Assembly (NCBI RefSeq): GCF_900117315.1
Contig: NZ_LT630337.1
Location: 321,369-385,368 of the forward strand
From: Bacillus massilinigeriensis
GTDB lineage: Bacteria > Bacillota > Bacilli > Bacillales > Cytobacillaceae
DNA: 64,000 nucleotides
Direction of reading: 5' to 3'
Numbering within the stretch: the first letter of the stretch is position 1; each line of letters starts with the position of its first letter. A program made the translations under genes and the position numbers. The notes below the pieces were generated by a model that was not told the DNA's origin, did not search any database, and saw only the letters and a list, made by a program, of their open reading frames with translations. Shown one piece after another: positions 52,614 through 60,342 of the stretch.

Positions 52614-52763
52614 TTTGCAAAAGAAGTACGAAACAATTTCATAACAGTTCTTGATTCATCATACTTGTTCCGCAATTATTGGGAGCAATTACGAAAACAG
52701 TATGAAAATGTTCTTACCTTCCCTTATCAGAAGTTTTCTATTCGTGACGAAATATCATTTTAG
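52614..52763 (+). pseudogene. 3' fragment of a lost gene
   Basis: An open frame of 49 codons without a start reads FAKEVRNNFITVLDSSYLFR...FPYQKFSIRDEISF and ends in TAG. An upstream stop precedes it. The sequence has protein-like composition, unlike random AT-rich DNA. A second such piece (ELFDTNLKDEEYEVGNIITK) lies at about 52220-52300. Both suggest remains of deleted genes. Confidence 0.4.
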
Positions 52764-52887
52764 TAATATAAAAATCTCCATAAAATAGGGTTCTAATATT
52801 GTATTAAAACAGGTGTTAAGGAATAAGTGATTAATCACAATCTATAATAATAAGAAAATAAAATTGAAAGAGAGGTTATAAAAGCTA

Positions 52888-53403
52888 ATGGATTTAAAAC
52901 TGAAAGATAAAGATGTTCAAATTGAAGGTGTCGAACTTTCGTTGCCTTTCCCGTATCAAATTAGTTTAGAGAAAAGAGGGAAGACAGTCGTGAACCATCG
53001 ATATGTTGAGGATTTAAAGGAGCTTCAAATTTATTGTTCTTCCTGCAATCATTGGCATTCCGTTTACAGGTTAGAGGATGGGGCGTGGATTGATATAAAC
53101 CAAACGTACAAGCTGTGCAATGCAGGAAAAGAAAGGGCATATTTCGATACGTATTGCTTAAACTGTTATGAAATTAAAAAAGGCAGAGAGGATAAAAAAA
53201 CAGTAGTCCAAGAAATAGTAGTGGTTGTAGGAAATAAGGAAAAACGTAATGATGGAATAGATAGGATTCAGCAAACTGTCTTTCTTTATCCAGACAATGA
53301 TATGTATATCAAGCTGTATTGTGTTTTTCACAACAAGAAGAAAAATCAATTAATCAATGAAATCATTGCACAGTTTAAAGATAAAAACCCTATTAACCTA
53401 TAA
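52888..53403 (+). CDS. Cysteine-rich hypothetical protein
   Basis: A 171-residue protein. Two cysteine pairs (CSSC, CLNC) and CNAG suggest a zinc site in the middle. It begins MDLKLKDKDVQIEGVELSLP and ends KDKNPINL. No family is recognised. AAAGAGAGG precedes the ATG. It precedes the HTH pair on the same strand. Confidence 0.6.
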   Translation: MDLKLKDKDVQIEGVELSLPFPYQISLEKRGKTVVNHRYVEDLKELQIYCSSCNHWHSVYRLEDGAWIDINQTYKLCNAGKERAYFDTYCLNCYEIKKGREDKKTVVQEIVVVVGNKEKRNDGIDRIQQTVFLYPDNDMYIKLYCVFHNKKKNQLINEIIAQFKDKNPINL

Positions 53404-53462
53404 AACTGGCATTAAAACACCTTTCCAACTTTTGTCCAAATGAAGAAAACCTAATAGTTTCC

Positions 53463-53478
53463 GTATTAAATTTAATAC
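53463..53478. promoter_or_regulatory. Perfect 16-bp palindrome upstream of the HTH pair
   Basis: GTATTAAATTTAATAC is a perfect palindrome 44 bp upstream of the TTG start. A half-site GTATTAAAAC occurs at about 52800 upstream of the preceding gene. It is a good candidate operator for one of the HTH proteins. Confidence 0.6.
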
Positions 53479-53521
53479 CAAAACCCTATCATATCCAAAA
53501 AACAGGAAGGAGGAGGTAACT

Positions 53522-53851
53522 TTGAAACGAAAAGATGGGGAGCTGTATTACAAGGTTCAAGAGGTTGCATATTTAATCAACCTTTCCCCTCAAACTCTGT
53601 TCAACTATATAAAGATAGACCGCCAGATGAAAGAGAACGGAGAGGATGGCTTCTTACCCAATGCTACAAAGATAAATAATGTTCAACATTTTAAGCAATC
53701 GCAAGTAAAAGAGATTAGGTCTGGGATTATAGGATTAAAACGAGGTGATTTAAAAGGATACCAAACAAAACATACAACCTATCAGAAGTTGAAAAAAGAA
53801 AATAAGGAATTGAGGAAAAAACTTGCAAGATTAGAAGGAGGGGAGAAATAG
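53522..53851 (+). CDS. Helix-turn-helix protein A of a tandem pair
   Basis: A 109-residue protein starting at TTG after AGGAGGAGG. It has a MerR/excisionase-like winged HTH (YYKVQEVAYLINLSPQTLFN) and a C-terminal coiled coil (YQKLKKENKELRKKLARLEG). Its TAG overlaps the GTG start of the second gene by one base. The two proteins are paralogous in layout. Similar pairs occur on plasmids, where they act in regulation or partition, but which applies here is unknown. Confidence 0.65.
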   Translation: MKRKDGELYYKVQEVAYLINLSPQTLFNYIKIDRQMKENGEDGFLPNATKINNVQHFKQSQVKEIRSGIIGLKRGDLKGYQTKHTTYQKLKKENKELRKKLARLEGGEK

Positions 53852-54279
53852 TGAGAATTATTGATGGGCAAAGGTACTTTACTACAGGCGATTTGGGAGC
53901 ATATGTAAATCGTAGCCCTGCCACAATTGCTCAATGGTGCAAGTACAACGATATACTTTCTGATAATGGCAAAGAACGATTGATACCAGAACCATTTGTA
54001 ATTAACGGTCAGCGATTATTTACTCCTGAACAGGCAAAAGAAGTAAAGGAGTTTGCGGAATCCAAGGGAAAGTACGGAAAGATGGCAGAGTTTAATAGAA
54101 AGAGGCTTGGCAAACGTGGGCAAGTAATTGAGAGCAGAATGAAAGCAAGGGAAAAAGAGCAGGAGAGAAGGCAGGAGGAAAAGAACGAGAAGGAGCTGGA
54201 AGTGGCTTTGTCTAAGGTGAATCGGGGTCGTGCTGTTGATTATAAAAAACGATTTCAGCATATTAAAAAGAACTTGTAG
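53851..54279 (+). CDS. Helix-turn-helix protein B of a tandem pair
   Basis: A 142-residue protein with the same HTH layout (RYFTTGDLGAYVNRSPATIA, INGQRLFTPEQAKEVKEFAE) and a very charged helical C-terminus (KAREKEQERRQEEKNEKELE). It starts with GTG inside the stop of gene A, so it is translationally coupled. Confidence 0.65.
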   Translation: MRIIDGQRYFTTGDLGAYVNRSPATIAQWCKYNDILSDNGKERLIPEPFVINGQRLFTPEQAKEVKEFAESKGKYGKMAEFNRKRLGKRGQVIESRMKAREKEQERRQEEKNEKELEVALSKVNRGRAVDYKKRFQHIKKNL

Positions 54280-54299
54280 CAATCATACAGGTTCTTTTT
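54267..54299 (+). terminator. Terminator at the end of the HTH pair
   Basis: AAAGAAC with GTTCTTT and a T run, overlapping the last codons of gene B. Confidence 0.6.
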
Positions 54300-54340
54300 G
54301 TGTTTTAGAGTTATATTCAAATTGAAATAGTGAACTTGGA

Positions 54341-54634
54341 TTATCCGTACTTTTTGGTAAGATATTCATTACTCGTATAGTAAAACTCGGAATCATCTGT
54401 TGATACTCGAAATTTTAACTGAGTCCCTAACTCCCTGGCATATTGATTGGCACGTTCTTTAGCAATGTTATAGGCGGTAACTTTCCCTCTTGCAATCACT
54501 TCCTCCTTTCGAGCAAGGTAATATTCACTCCAATCAGTCCAGAACTCCTGATTATTGTCGTGATAATAGATGTCGGATGGTCTGTAGTGCAATTCAAATA
54601 GAAACAACTTTGATGACTCTCCTGCTTTAATCAA
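54341..54634 (-). CDS. Hypothetical protein, 97 residues
   Basis: A TTG start follows GGGAAGTGA. The protein is rich in Tyr, Glu and Lys (YYHDNNQEFWTDWSEYYLAR, then YYTSNEYLTKKYG). No known domain or signal. It is convergent with the HTH pair. Confidence 0.5.
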   Translation of the reverse strand: MIKAGESSKLFLFELHYRPSDIYYHDNNQEFWTDWSEYYLARKEEVIARGKVTAYNIAKERANQYARELGTQLKFRVSTDDSEFYYTSNEYLTKKYG

Positions 54635-55420
54635 CTGGTATCACTTCCCTTTTTTGACCGTTTTTAATGACTATATCTTATCTATAAATAAAAATCCAAT
54701 TTGTTCGTTAAGAGGCTTCAAACCATGATACGAAAGGGTTTTGCACTCGACCAACTTTCGGAATACATAAACCTATATAGTCTAAAAAAACATCTGAAAT
54801 TCATTTGCAAAATGAAATAAAAGGTTCTTTTTAAATGTCAAAGGACTTTTCAAAACCCCTGTCTATTAAAAATGTCGATATTACACTACAAAAAAACCTT
54901 GGACTTTTAACAACAGCCAAGCTGTTTTAAGAAAAGCCCTTCCAAATAAATCTATGGTTTCTAAAATCATGACATATAATCAAAACCAGTTGGTTGGACT
55001 ACATTTCTTTTGAAAAGTCGTATTAAGAAAAACACTGCCAAAAGGATAATAGCCATTCAATCGCTTCAACCCCATTCATAGAAGAATCTCAGTTATATAT
55101 AAACAACAGAATTAACGAAAACAGTTGCAACAACACTGGTTATACGTACTAACAATTTGTTGAAGATTTAACTGAAAATATGCAATGGGGAATTTTATGT
55201 AAGACAGCATAGAACCGTTATGATATTGGAGCAACTGCTGTATGGCGGTAAAATAAAGGTATCGGGTGAAGTTGTTAATGCTATCAGTGTAAATGATATG
55301 CGACCATGTAATTGCGGTGGCTCAAAATTATGTAATCAGTGGTAAGGCAGGGGAATCATTATCATACTATCAATGAATCTCTATCATATAGAGATACTGT
55401 GAGAAAGGAGTGAAGGGTTT
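54635..55420. other. Gene-poor stretch, 790 bp, possibly degraded
   Basis: No gene with a ribosome site is seen. A 41-codon frame (55220-55345) reads MILEQLLYGGKIKVSGEVVN and ends with a cysteine cluster (PCNCGGSKLC), but it has no site. The AAAGGAG at 55405 serves the RecU-like gene. The rest is AT-rich and looks like eroded coding DNA. Confidence 0.5.
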
Positions 55421-55909
55421 ATAGCAACCGTAACAAAAGAAACCAAGAGAAAGGAGAAAAGGCAAAATCCTGGTAAAAGTTTCGAGCAGGACTTTTATGC
55501 TTCTGTTCCAACAGATGTATTCTTTTACCGTTTGAAAGATGATAGTTTAGGATTTGCCAACGTGAAAAACCCCTGCGATTTTATTCTATACAAGATTCCG
55601 AATATCTATCTGTTAGAGCTAAAGAGCCATAAAGGTAAATCAATTCCTTTCGGGGCTATACAGCTTTACCAAATTGAATCATTGTATCGTTACAGTTCGA
55701 TGGATGGAGTGGTTGCAGGATTTGTATTCAACTTTAGAGATGTAAAGGAAACTTATTTCGTAGATGTGGTAACAGTCTATCAGTTCTACCATAACGGTGA
55801 ACGCAAGAGTTTTTCATTAGAATGGACTAAGGAAAATGGGATTCTTATTCCACAAAAGTTAAAGAGAACTCGCTATCAATATGATTTATTTAATCTATTA
55901 AATTGTTAA
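55421..55909 (+). pseudogene. RecU-like Holliday junction resolvase lacking a normal start
   Basis: The frame encodes NPGKSFEQDFYASVPTDVFF, YRLKD, CDFILYKIPNIYLLELKSH and IPFGAIQLYQIESL, the conserved order of RecU/phage resolvases with acidic ELK active-site region. The conserved part starts well upstream of the nearest TTG (55532). The codon ten bases after AAAGGAG is ATA (55421), where ATG would be expected. The frame is open back to 55403. Either the ATG has mutated to ATA or an unusual start is used. Confidence 0.6.
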
Positions 55910-55947
55910 AATTAAGCTGAATATTAAAGAAACGGAGGAATGGAAAA

Positions 55948-56229
55948 GTGGGAAAAACAATTGAAATTGAAAGAAATTATGAAGAGGAGTTTTATCATAA
56001 TTTATGGTCAATCCTTAAAAGGGAAGTAGACGAAAAACCAGAATTTGTAGGCTGGTATAGAAAAGAAAGGGTTATTAAGCTAAATGAGGAAATGTACAGG
56101 CTGACAGAATTTAAATGCTACCATACGGAAGTATGGCTTACTCTAAAGTCATTTACAGGCGATTTTAGCAAGGTGAAAGAGAAGTATGAAGGTGAAGTTG
56201 ATTATGTAAATGAAAGAGAAATAGGATAG
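55948..56229 (+). CDS. Hypothetical protein, 93 residues
   Basis: A GTG start follows GGAGGAATGG. The protein is charged (MGKTIEIERNYEEEFYHNLW, FVGWYRKERVIKLNEEMYRL). No domain known. It is 38 bp after the RecU-like frame on the same strand, so it may be its partner. Confidence 0.55.
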   Translation: MGKTIEIERNYEEEFYHNLWSILKREVDEKPEFVGWYRKERVIKLNEEMYRLTEFKCYHTEVWLTLKSFTGDFSKVKEKYEGEVDYVNEREIG

Positions 56230-56233
56230 TATC

Positions 56234-56265
56234 AGAAGCCCCTGTGAAGGAGCTTCTATTTTCTT
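56234..56265 (+). terminator. Terminator after the 93-residue gene
   Basis: AGAAGC (56234-56239) pairs with GCTTCT (56252-56257), then ATTTTCTTT. Confidence 0.6.
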
Positions 56266-56335
56266 TATAGAATTATTTACGGCATTTACCGAGCCTTTCA
56301 CCATGTTTTAATATCGGCTTGTGTACAGTTCCAAA

Positions 56336-56788
56336 CTACAACGGTATTACAGGTACACATATTTCACAATAACCGTTATTTACCATATCATTAGTGTATC
56401 TTTCCAAAATGGGTTTGTTATCAATTTGATATCCAGTGCTTTGTAGAGCTTGAAAGATATCTGCATATGCTTTTTGAATATCTTCTGCTGTATGTTTGAT
56501 TTGGTGAATAAGATATTTTCCACCAGAGAGTTCACTTTCGCAAATTGAATCATCGATTTGATAGTCCTTTGAAATCACAATACAAGCATCATATCGGCAG
56601 TTTTCAGGAAGTGTTGTCTCAGGGTTATCTTGTGGAATTGCAAATATGACTGACGATTTAAAAAGATTTTTCTCTTTAGCCCATTTTTTTAACTTCTCCA
56701 TTACTTTAATATTTGCGGGACCATATGGCCCAACTCCCCGTACATATGCGATTCGATAGTTAGGAAGTGTTTCGACTTTAAATTTCAT
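56336..56788 (-). CDS. GyrI-like small-molecule binding protein
   Basis: A 150-residue protein with the GyrI/SbmC fold pattern (KFKVETLPNYRIAYVRGVGP, RYDACIVISKDYQ, GGKYLIHQI). It is the free effector domain, without an HTH. Some such proteins bind drugs or protect gyrase. ATG 56788 follows AAAGGATG; ATG 56800 is also in frame. Confidence 0.75.
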   Translation of the reverse strand: MKFKVETLPNYRIAYVRGVGPYGPANIKVMEKLKKWAKEKNLFKSSVIFAIPQDNPETTLPENCRYDACIVISKDYQIDDSICESELSGGKYLIHQIKHTAEDIQKAYADIFQALQSTGYQIDNKPILERYTNDMVNNGYCEICVPVIPL

Positions 56789-56933
56789 AGATTCTTTCAT
56801 CCTTTCTTTATTTTTTTAATTGGTACATTTTGAATGTAACATGCTTTAAAAATATAAACATTTGAGTTTTTAAAAAACTATCATTTTCTTATCTAACAAA
56901 CGAGGTAAATAATTGAATCCATATGGGTGAATA

Positions 56934-57047
56934 ATGGATATTGTTAAACATAGAAGCAACATTTCATATATCAGCAAAATGATTGTGGAAGGCTGTCTAT
57001 TTCCAATTAACGAAACCTATGAATCTATCAGAACGTATAATTATTAA
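56934..57047 (+). CDS. Possible 37-residue peptide
   Basis: The ATG follows GGGTGA. The frame reads MDIVKHRSNISYISKMIVEG and on to SIRTYNY. It lies in the 317-bp gap before the GNAT gene. No homology is known. It is weak evidence. Confidence 0.3.
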   Translation: MDIVKHRSNISYISKMIVEGCLFPINETYESIRTYNY

Positions 57048-57105
57048 GCGTCTTTTTGCCCGTTTTACAAAGTAAAATTTAATAATCGAATTGGAGGTGG
57101 AGGAA

Positions 57106-57858
57106 ATGAGGTTTGTTCAAATCACAAAAAGTAATATTGAAACTGAACATATATGCTGTGCATTGGGGGCAAAACAATATGAAAATGCCGTAAGTGAGAA
57201 AAAGAAGTGGCTTACAGAACGAATGGATGAAGGGTTAGTTTTTTATCGCTTAGATGAACGTGCAAAAGTATTCATAGAATACTTACCTGCTGAAATGGCG
57301 TGGCTTCCAATTCAAGCACCAAATTTTATGTATATCAACTGTTTATGGGTTTCAGGTAGATATAAAAATAACGGATATGCAAGGCAATTGTTAAATTATT
57401 GCCAAGAAGATGCAATCAATCGTGGCATGGATGGGATTGTACATATTGTTGGTAAGAAAAATTACCCGTATTTAAGCGAAAAGCGTTTCTTTGAATATAT
57501 GGGATTTGAGATAGTTGACCAAGCAGAACCGTATTTTCAATTAGTAGCATTGAAGTGGAATGAACAAGTTGTTGTACCTTCGTTTAAAAAACAGGTAAAG
57601 ACTTTAACAGATGATAAAGGCATATCCATTTATTATACAGCACAGTGTCCTTATGCAGTTGGGATATTAGAAGAGCTAAGAAAAATAGCAGAAAACAAAA
57701 GTGTCCCGTTTAAAACCTGTAGGATAACCACTAAGGAAGAAGCACAAAATGCACCAACAATATGGACAACTTTTGGTTTGTTTTATAATGGCGAATTCAT
57801 TACACACGAAATAATCAGTCCAAACAAATTTGATAGATTATTATCAAAACTATTATAG
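57106..57858 (+). CDS. GNAT N-acetyltransferase with YoaP domain
   Basis: A 250-residue protein. The GNAT domain (1-155) has the acetyl-CoA motif GRYKNNGYARQLLNYC. The C-terminal domain (175-250) has the YoaP pattern with a CPYA motif (YYTAQCPYAVGILEELRKIA). ATG 57106 follows GGAGGTGGAGGA; the frame extends to 57091. Substrate unknown. The next gene follows within 22 bp. Confidence 0.8.
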   Translation: MRFVQITKSNIETEHICCALGAKQYENAVSEKKKWLTERMDEGLVFYRLDERAKVFIEYLPAEMAWLPIQAPNFMYINCLWVSGRYKNNGYARQLLNYCQEDAINRGMDGIVHIVGKKNYPYLSEKRFFEYMGFEIVDQAEPYFQLVALKWNEQVVVPSFKKQVKTLTDDKGISIYYTAQCPYAVGILEELRKIAENKSVPFKTCRITTKEEAQNAPTIWTTFGLFYNGEFITHEIISPNKFDRLLSKLL

Positions 57859-57880
57859 AAAAAGAGGAAGATGGTTAATT

Positions 57881-58240
57881 ATGGATAAAAATTCCATTGA
57901 AACTATTTGTTTGAATCTGACAGGAACTATTCAAGATTATAAAAAAGAGTGGGAAGCTACTCGCTTTTTAGTTGGAAACAAAATGTATGCAATGATTGGT
58001 GGTGATTCAGAAGGGAAACCTATCTTAACCTTAAAATGTGACCCAAATCTTTCAGAAGAATTACGAGCGAATCATGATAGGATTATACCTGGATACTATA
58101 TGAACAAAAAACACTGGAACTCAATTTACTTTGATTCAAATTTATCAAGCGAGTTAGTTGAAAAACTAATAGTCCATTCATATTCACTTGTTTTACAAAG
58201 TTTACCTAAGAAAATACAAAGAGAGATTAGTCCATCGTAA
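57881..58240 (+). CDS. MmcQ/YjbR family protein
   Basis: A 119-residue protein with the YjbR fold pattern (ICLNLTGTIQDYKKEWEATR, FLVGNKMYAMIG, KHWNSIYFDSNLSSELVEKL). The family is a double-wing DNA-binding-like fold of unknown function. ATG 57881 follows AAGAGGAAG. It forms an operon with the GNAT gene. Confidence 0.75.
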   Translation: MDKNSIETICLNLTGTIQDYKKEWEATRFLVGNKMYAMIGGDSEGKPILTLKCDPNLSEELRANHDRIIPGYYMNKKHWNSIYFDSNLSSELVEKLIVHSYSLVLQSLPKKIQREISPS

Positions 58241-58291
58241 AGGAATCTATTGTTTTTATTGAGCTAAACCTTTTTTTATTGAGTTAGACAC

Positions 58292-58322
58292 TTTTAAAAG
58301 GACTCATATGGGTTCTTTTTTT
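58292..58322 (+). terminator. Terminator after the YjbR gene
   Basis: AAGGACTC and GGGTTCTT pair through two GU pairs, followed by TTTTTT. Confidence 0.6.
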
Positions 58323-58411
58323 TGCTGATATTTAGAAGAGCCAGTCCTTAGAACCTTTTGAAGTATCTGTTATTATCAAGTCAAGGATAAATGAATGAGG
58401 AGTTTGTAATA

Positions 58412-58549
58412 ATGATTGTAAAAATTGAATTTGGCTATGAAACTGATACAGAATATATACGTTGCCCAGCAAGGGTCGGCAGGAACATACGAAAAATACA
58501 AAGACAATTCGATAAATGGATTTATGATAGAAACAACAAGCACTCTTAA
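58412..58549 (+). CDS. Truncated small protein, 45 residues
   Basis: The ATG follows ATGAGGAG. MIVKIEFGYETDTEYIRCPA and QRQFDKWIYDRNN match the start of a longer mobile-element protein family as I remember it (FDKWLYDK...), but here the frame stops after 45 codons. It overlaps the next frame out of phase. I read it as the 5' part of a gene joined to other DNA. Confidence 0.5.
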   Translation: MIVKIEFGYETDTEYIRCPARVGRNIRKIQRQFDKWIYDRNNKHS

Positions 58550-58934
58550 TATTGAATTTTCAACTAAGTCGAATAGGGACAAGAATACGGAAGAAGTAGA
58601 AAAGGCTATAAAAGGCTATTCTACAGCCTTAAAATCAGGGGATTTAACTGAGATAAAAAAATATATCATAATTCCCACTAAAACAAATCAGGATAGGTTA
58701 GAAAAACATTTTAAAGCTCTAAGTGAAGAGCCAATTCCTGAGGTCACTGCAAAGGGAATAAAAGTTATATCTGATATGTTTGCTATTGTACAAATTGAGG
58801 TCAAGCATGAACATTTTAGTCTTACACAAAATCATGCAGTTGGTAAAGAAAATGGACAATGGAAAGTAGTTTTTGGCTCTACTCTGACGAATTCCGCCAT
58901 TCCTTTAAGCGATAAGTCTATTGAAATAAATTGA
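58524..58934 (+). CDS. C-terminal part of a lipoprotein-like protein
   Basis: A frame of 136 codons from ATG 58524 without a ribosome site. It reads KNTEEVEKAIKGYSTALKSG, then GQWKVVFGSTLTNSAIPL, a DUF4878-like/NTF2-like domain. Such proteins usually have an N-terminal lipobox, which is missing. It is joined to the truncated gene before it, so it may be a non-functional remnant. Confidence 0.5.
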   Translation: MIETTSTLNIEFSTKSNRDKNTEEVEKAIKGYSTALKSGDLTEIKKYIIIPTKTNQDRLEKHFKALSEEPIPEVTAKGIKVISDMFAIVQIEVKHEHFSLTQNHAVGKENGQWKVVFGSTLTNSAIPLSDKSIEIN

Positions 58935-58983
58935 TGTTTTCATTAGTTACTATAATAAATATCGTTACTCGGATTTTCCCTTT

Positions 58984-59022
58984 GAAATGAAAGGAAAGGC
59001 AGGTTCGACATTTGAATCTGCC
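58984..59022 (-). terminator. Terminator of the 274-residue membrane protein gene
   Basis: GGCAGGTTC (58998-59006) and GAATCTGCC (59014-59022) pair. On the minus strand TTTCCTTT follows. Near-identical to the stem at 60.3 kb. Confidence 0.7.
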
Positions 59023-59092
59023 CATAGTAAAACTTTCTGAATTATTTAACCCTCCAACTAATGCGAACCCTATCCAAAATTTAGAGGTTAAG

Positions 59093-59917
59093 TTACTTGT
59101 TCTCTATAATAGGATACAGTGGATATTCCCATTTATGTGTACATTCTTCTAACATATAATACCTGCGTTCATCATTTCGTACGATTCGGGAGCATTGCTG
59201 TCGGGGAATAGCACCTTCATCATTATCACTTGTAACATCAATCCAACTTTGACCCGATAATTCATCATAGCGTGTTACCAAACGATTACCGTTGATGGTA
59301 ATTGTTTCTCCATCAATGTTGCTTTCTGCTTTATCTATGAAATCCTCAATCTCCTCTGTATTTACTGGTAAATGAGAGGGATTTAAATATATATCTTTTA
59401 TTCCTTTCCATGTTTGAAAACGAACAATATCTTTAGTAATCCATATTGGATTGTTTATTCCTAAAATATCTTCAGCACTAAATCCAGGATGTTCCGTACC
59501 TTGGACAATAATATTAAACGATTGTTCATCAAGAAACTTGCCAATAAATCCGAACTTTGTTTTATAAAAATGATAAAAATATGTCGTTTCCCCAAGACTG
59601 AAGTGGCGATATTCAATGACAAGAGATTGTTGATTATGTGGAGAGTCAACTTTTATGTAGCTGTAATCAGCTAACCAAACCATAAAACTATGTATCAACA
59701 TGATAGGAATACAAAGGAACAAGCCAATGTAGACCATAAATTTTTTCTTACTGGAATTACGGAAGCAGATTATAGATAAGACAATAATATTAATCGCAAA
59801 AGGAATGACATACCCTGTTGGTTTCAAAACAAGAATAAAATAGCCTGTTAGATGCATAATTATCAGCACCAAGTCCATTAAACCTAACAGAGTTAATGCC
59901 AAATTGACTTTCGTCAT
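59093..59917 (-). CDS. Membrane protein with extracytoplasmic domain
   Basis: A 274-residue protein. Three helices lie in the first 90 residues (LALTLLGLMDLVLIIMHLTG, VIPFAINIIVLSIICF, FMVYIGLFLCIPIMLIHSFM). A soluble beta-rich domain follows, with no known motif. Similar proteins occur in other Bacillus accessory regions. GAGGAC precedes the ATG. Confidence 0.65.
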   Translation of the reverse strand: MTKVNLALTLLGLMDLVLIIMHLTGYFILVLKPTGYVIPFAINIIVLSIICFRNSSKKKFMVYIGLFLCIPIMLIHSFMVWLADYSYIKVDSPHNQQSLVIEYRHFSLGETTYFYHFYKTKFGFIGKFLDEQSFNIIVQGTEHPGFSAEDILGINNPIWITKDIVRFQTWKGIKDIYLNPSHLPVNTEEIEDFIDKAESNIDGETITINGNRLVTRYDELSGQSWIDVTSDNDEGAIPRQQCSRIVRNDERRYYMLEECTHKWEYPLYPIIENK

Positions 59918-59954
59918 CGAAGTGTCCTCGTTTCAATTCAGTATATTTTATATA

Positions 59955-59981
59955 TAAGAAAACCTCCCTTGTGGAAGGAGG
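59955..59981 (-). terminator. Terminator of the 60-residue membrane protein gene
   Basis: CCTCC-CTT with AAGGAGG (one bulge), and a TTTTCTTA tract on the minus strand. Confidence 0.6.
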
Positions 59982-60017
59982 ATGGATATTAACTGCTTAA
60001 TGATTATTCAATGTAAT

Positions 60018-60200
60018 TTAACTTCTATCAAGCGGTTTTCTTTTCTTGATGATTATTCCTGAAGCGGTAAAAACTGTCCCTGTACTTGCCAAATAGTAAC
60101 TGTCTAAACTATCAGGCAAAAAGTTAAAAATAGCACCAACTGCAGATAAAACGATAAGAAGAATACCTGATACAATTAAAATATTTCTCAATTTAAACAT
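60018..60200 (-). CDS. Small two-helix membrane protein
   Basis: A 60-residue protein with two hydrophobic segments (ILIVSGILLIVLSAVGAIF and YYLASTGTVFTASGIII) and a basic end (KKRKPLDRS). AAGGAGGGG precedes the ATG. No family is recognised. Confidence 0.6.
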   Translation of the reverse strand: MFKLRNILIVSGILLIVLSAVGAIFNFLPDSLDSYYLASTGTVFTASGIIIKKRKPLDRS

Positions 60201-60293
60201 TTTCAGCCCCTCCTTATTGTTCTTATTTATATTATATACGGAAAATATTGGGGAAAGATTCAGTTCGGTTATTTGTCAATAATTTGACTAAAC

Positions 60294-60329
60294 GTAGAAA
60301 ACAAGCAGGTTTGACACTTGAACCCGCCT
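60294..60329 (-). terminator. Terminator of the APC permease gene
   Basis: AGCAGGTT (60304-60311) pairs with AACCCGCCT (near 60321-60329); TTGTTTTC follows on the minus strand. Confidence 0.6.
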
Positions 60330-60342
60330 ACGAATTTGTTGC

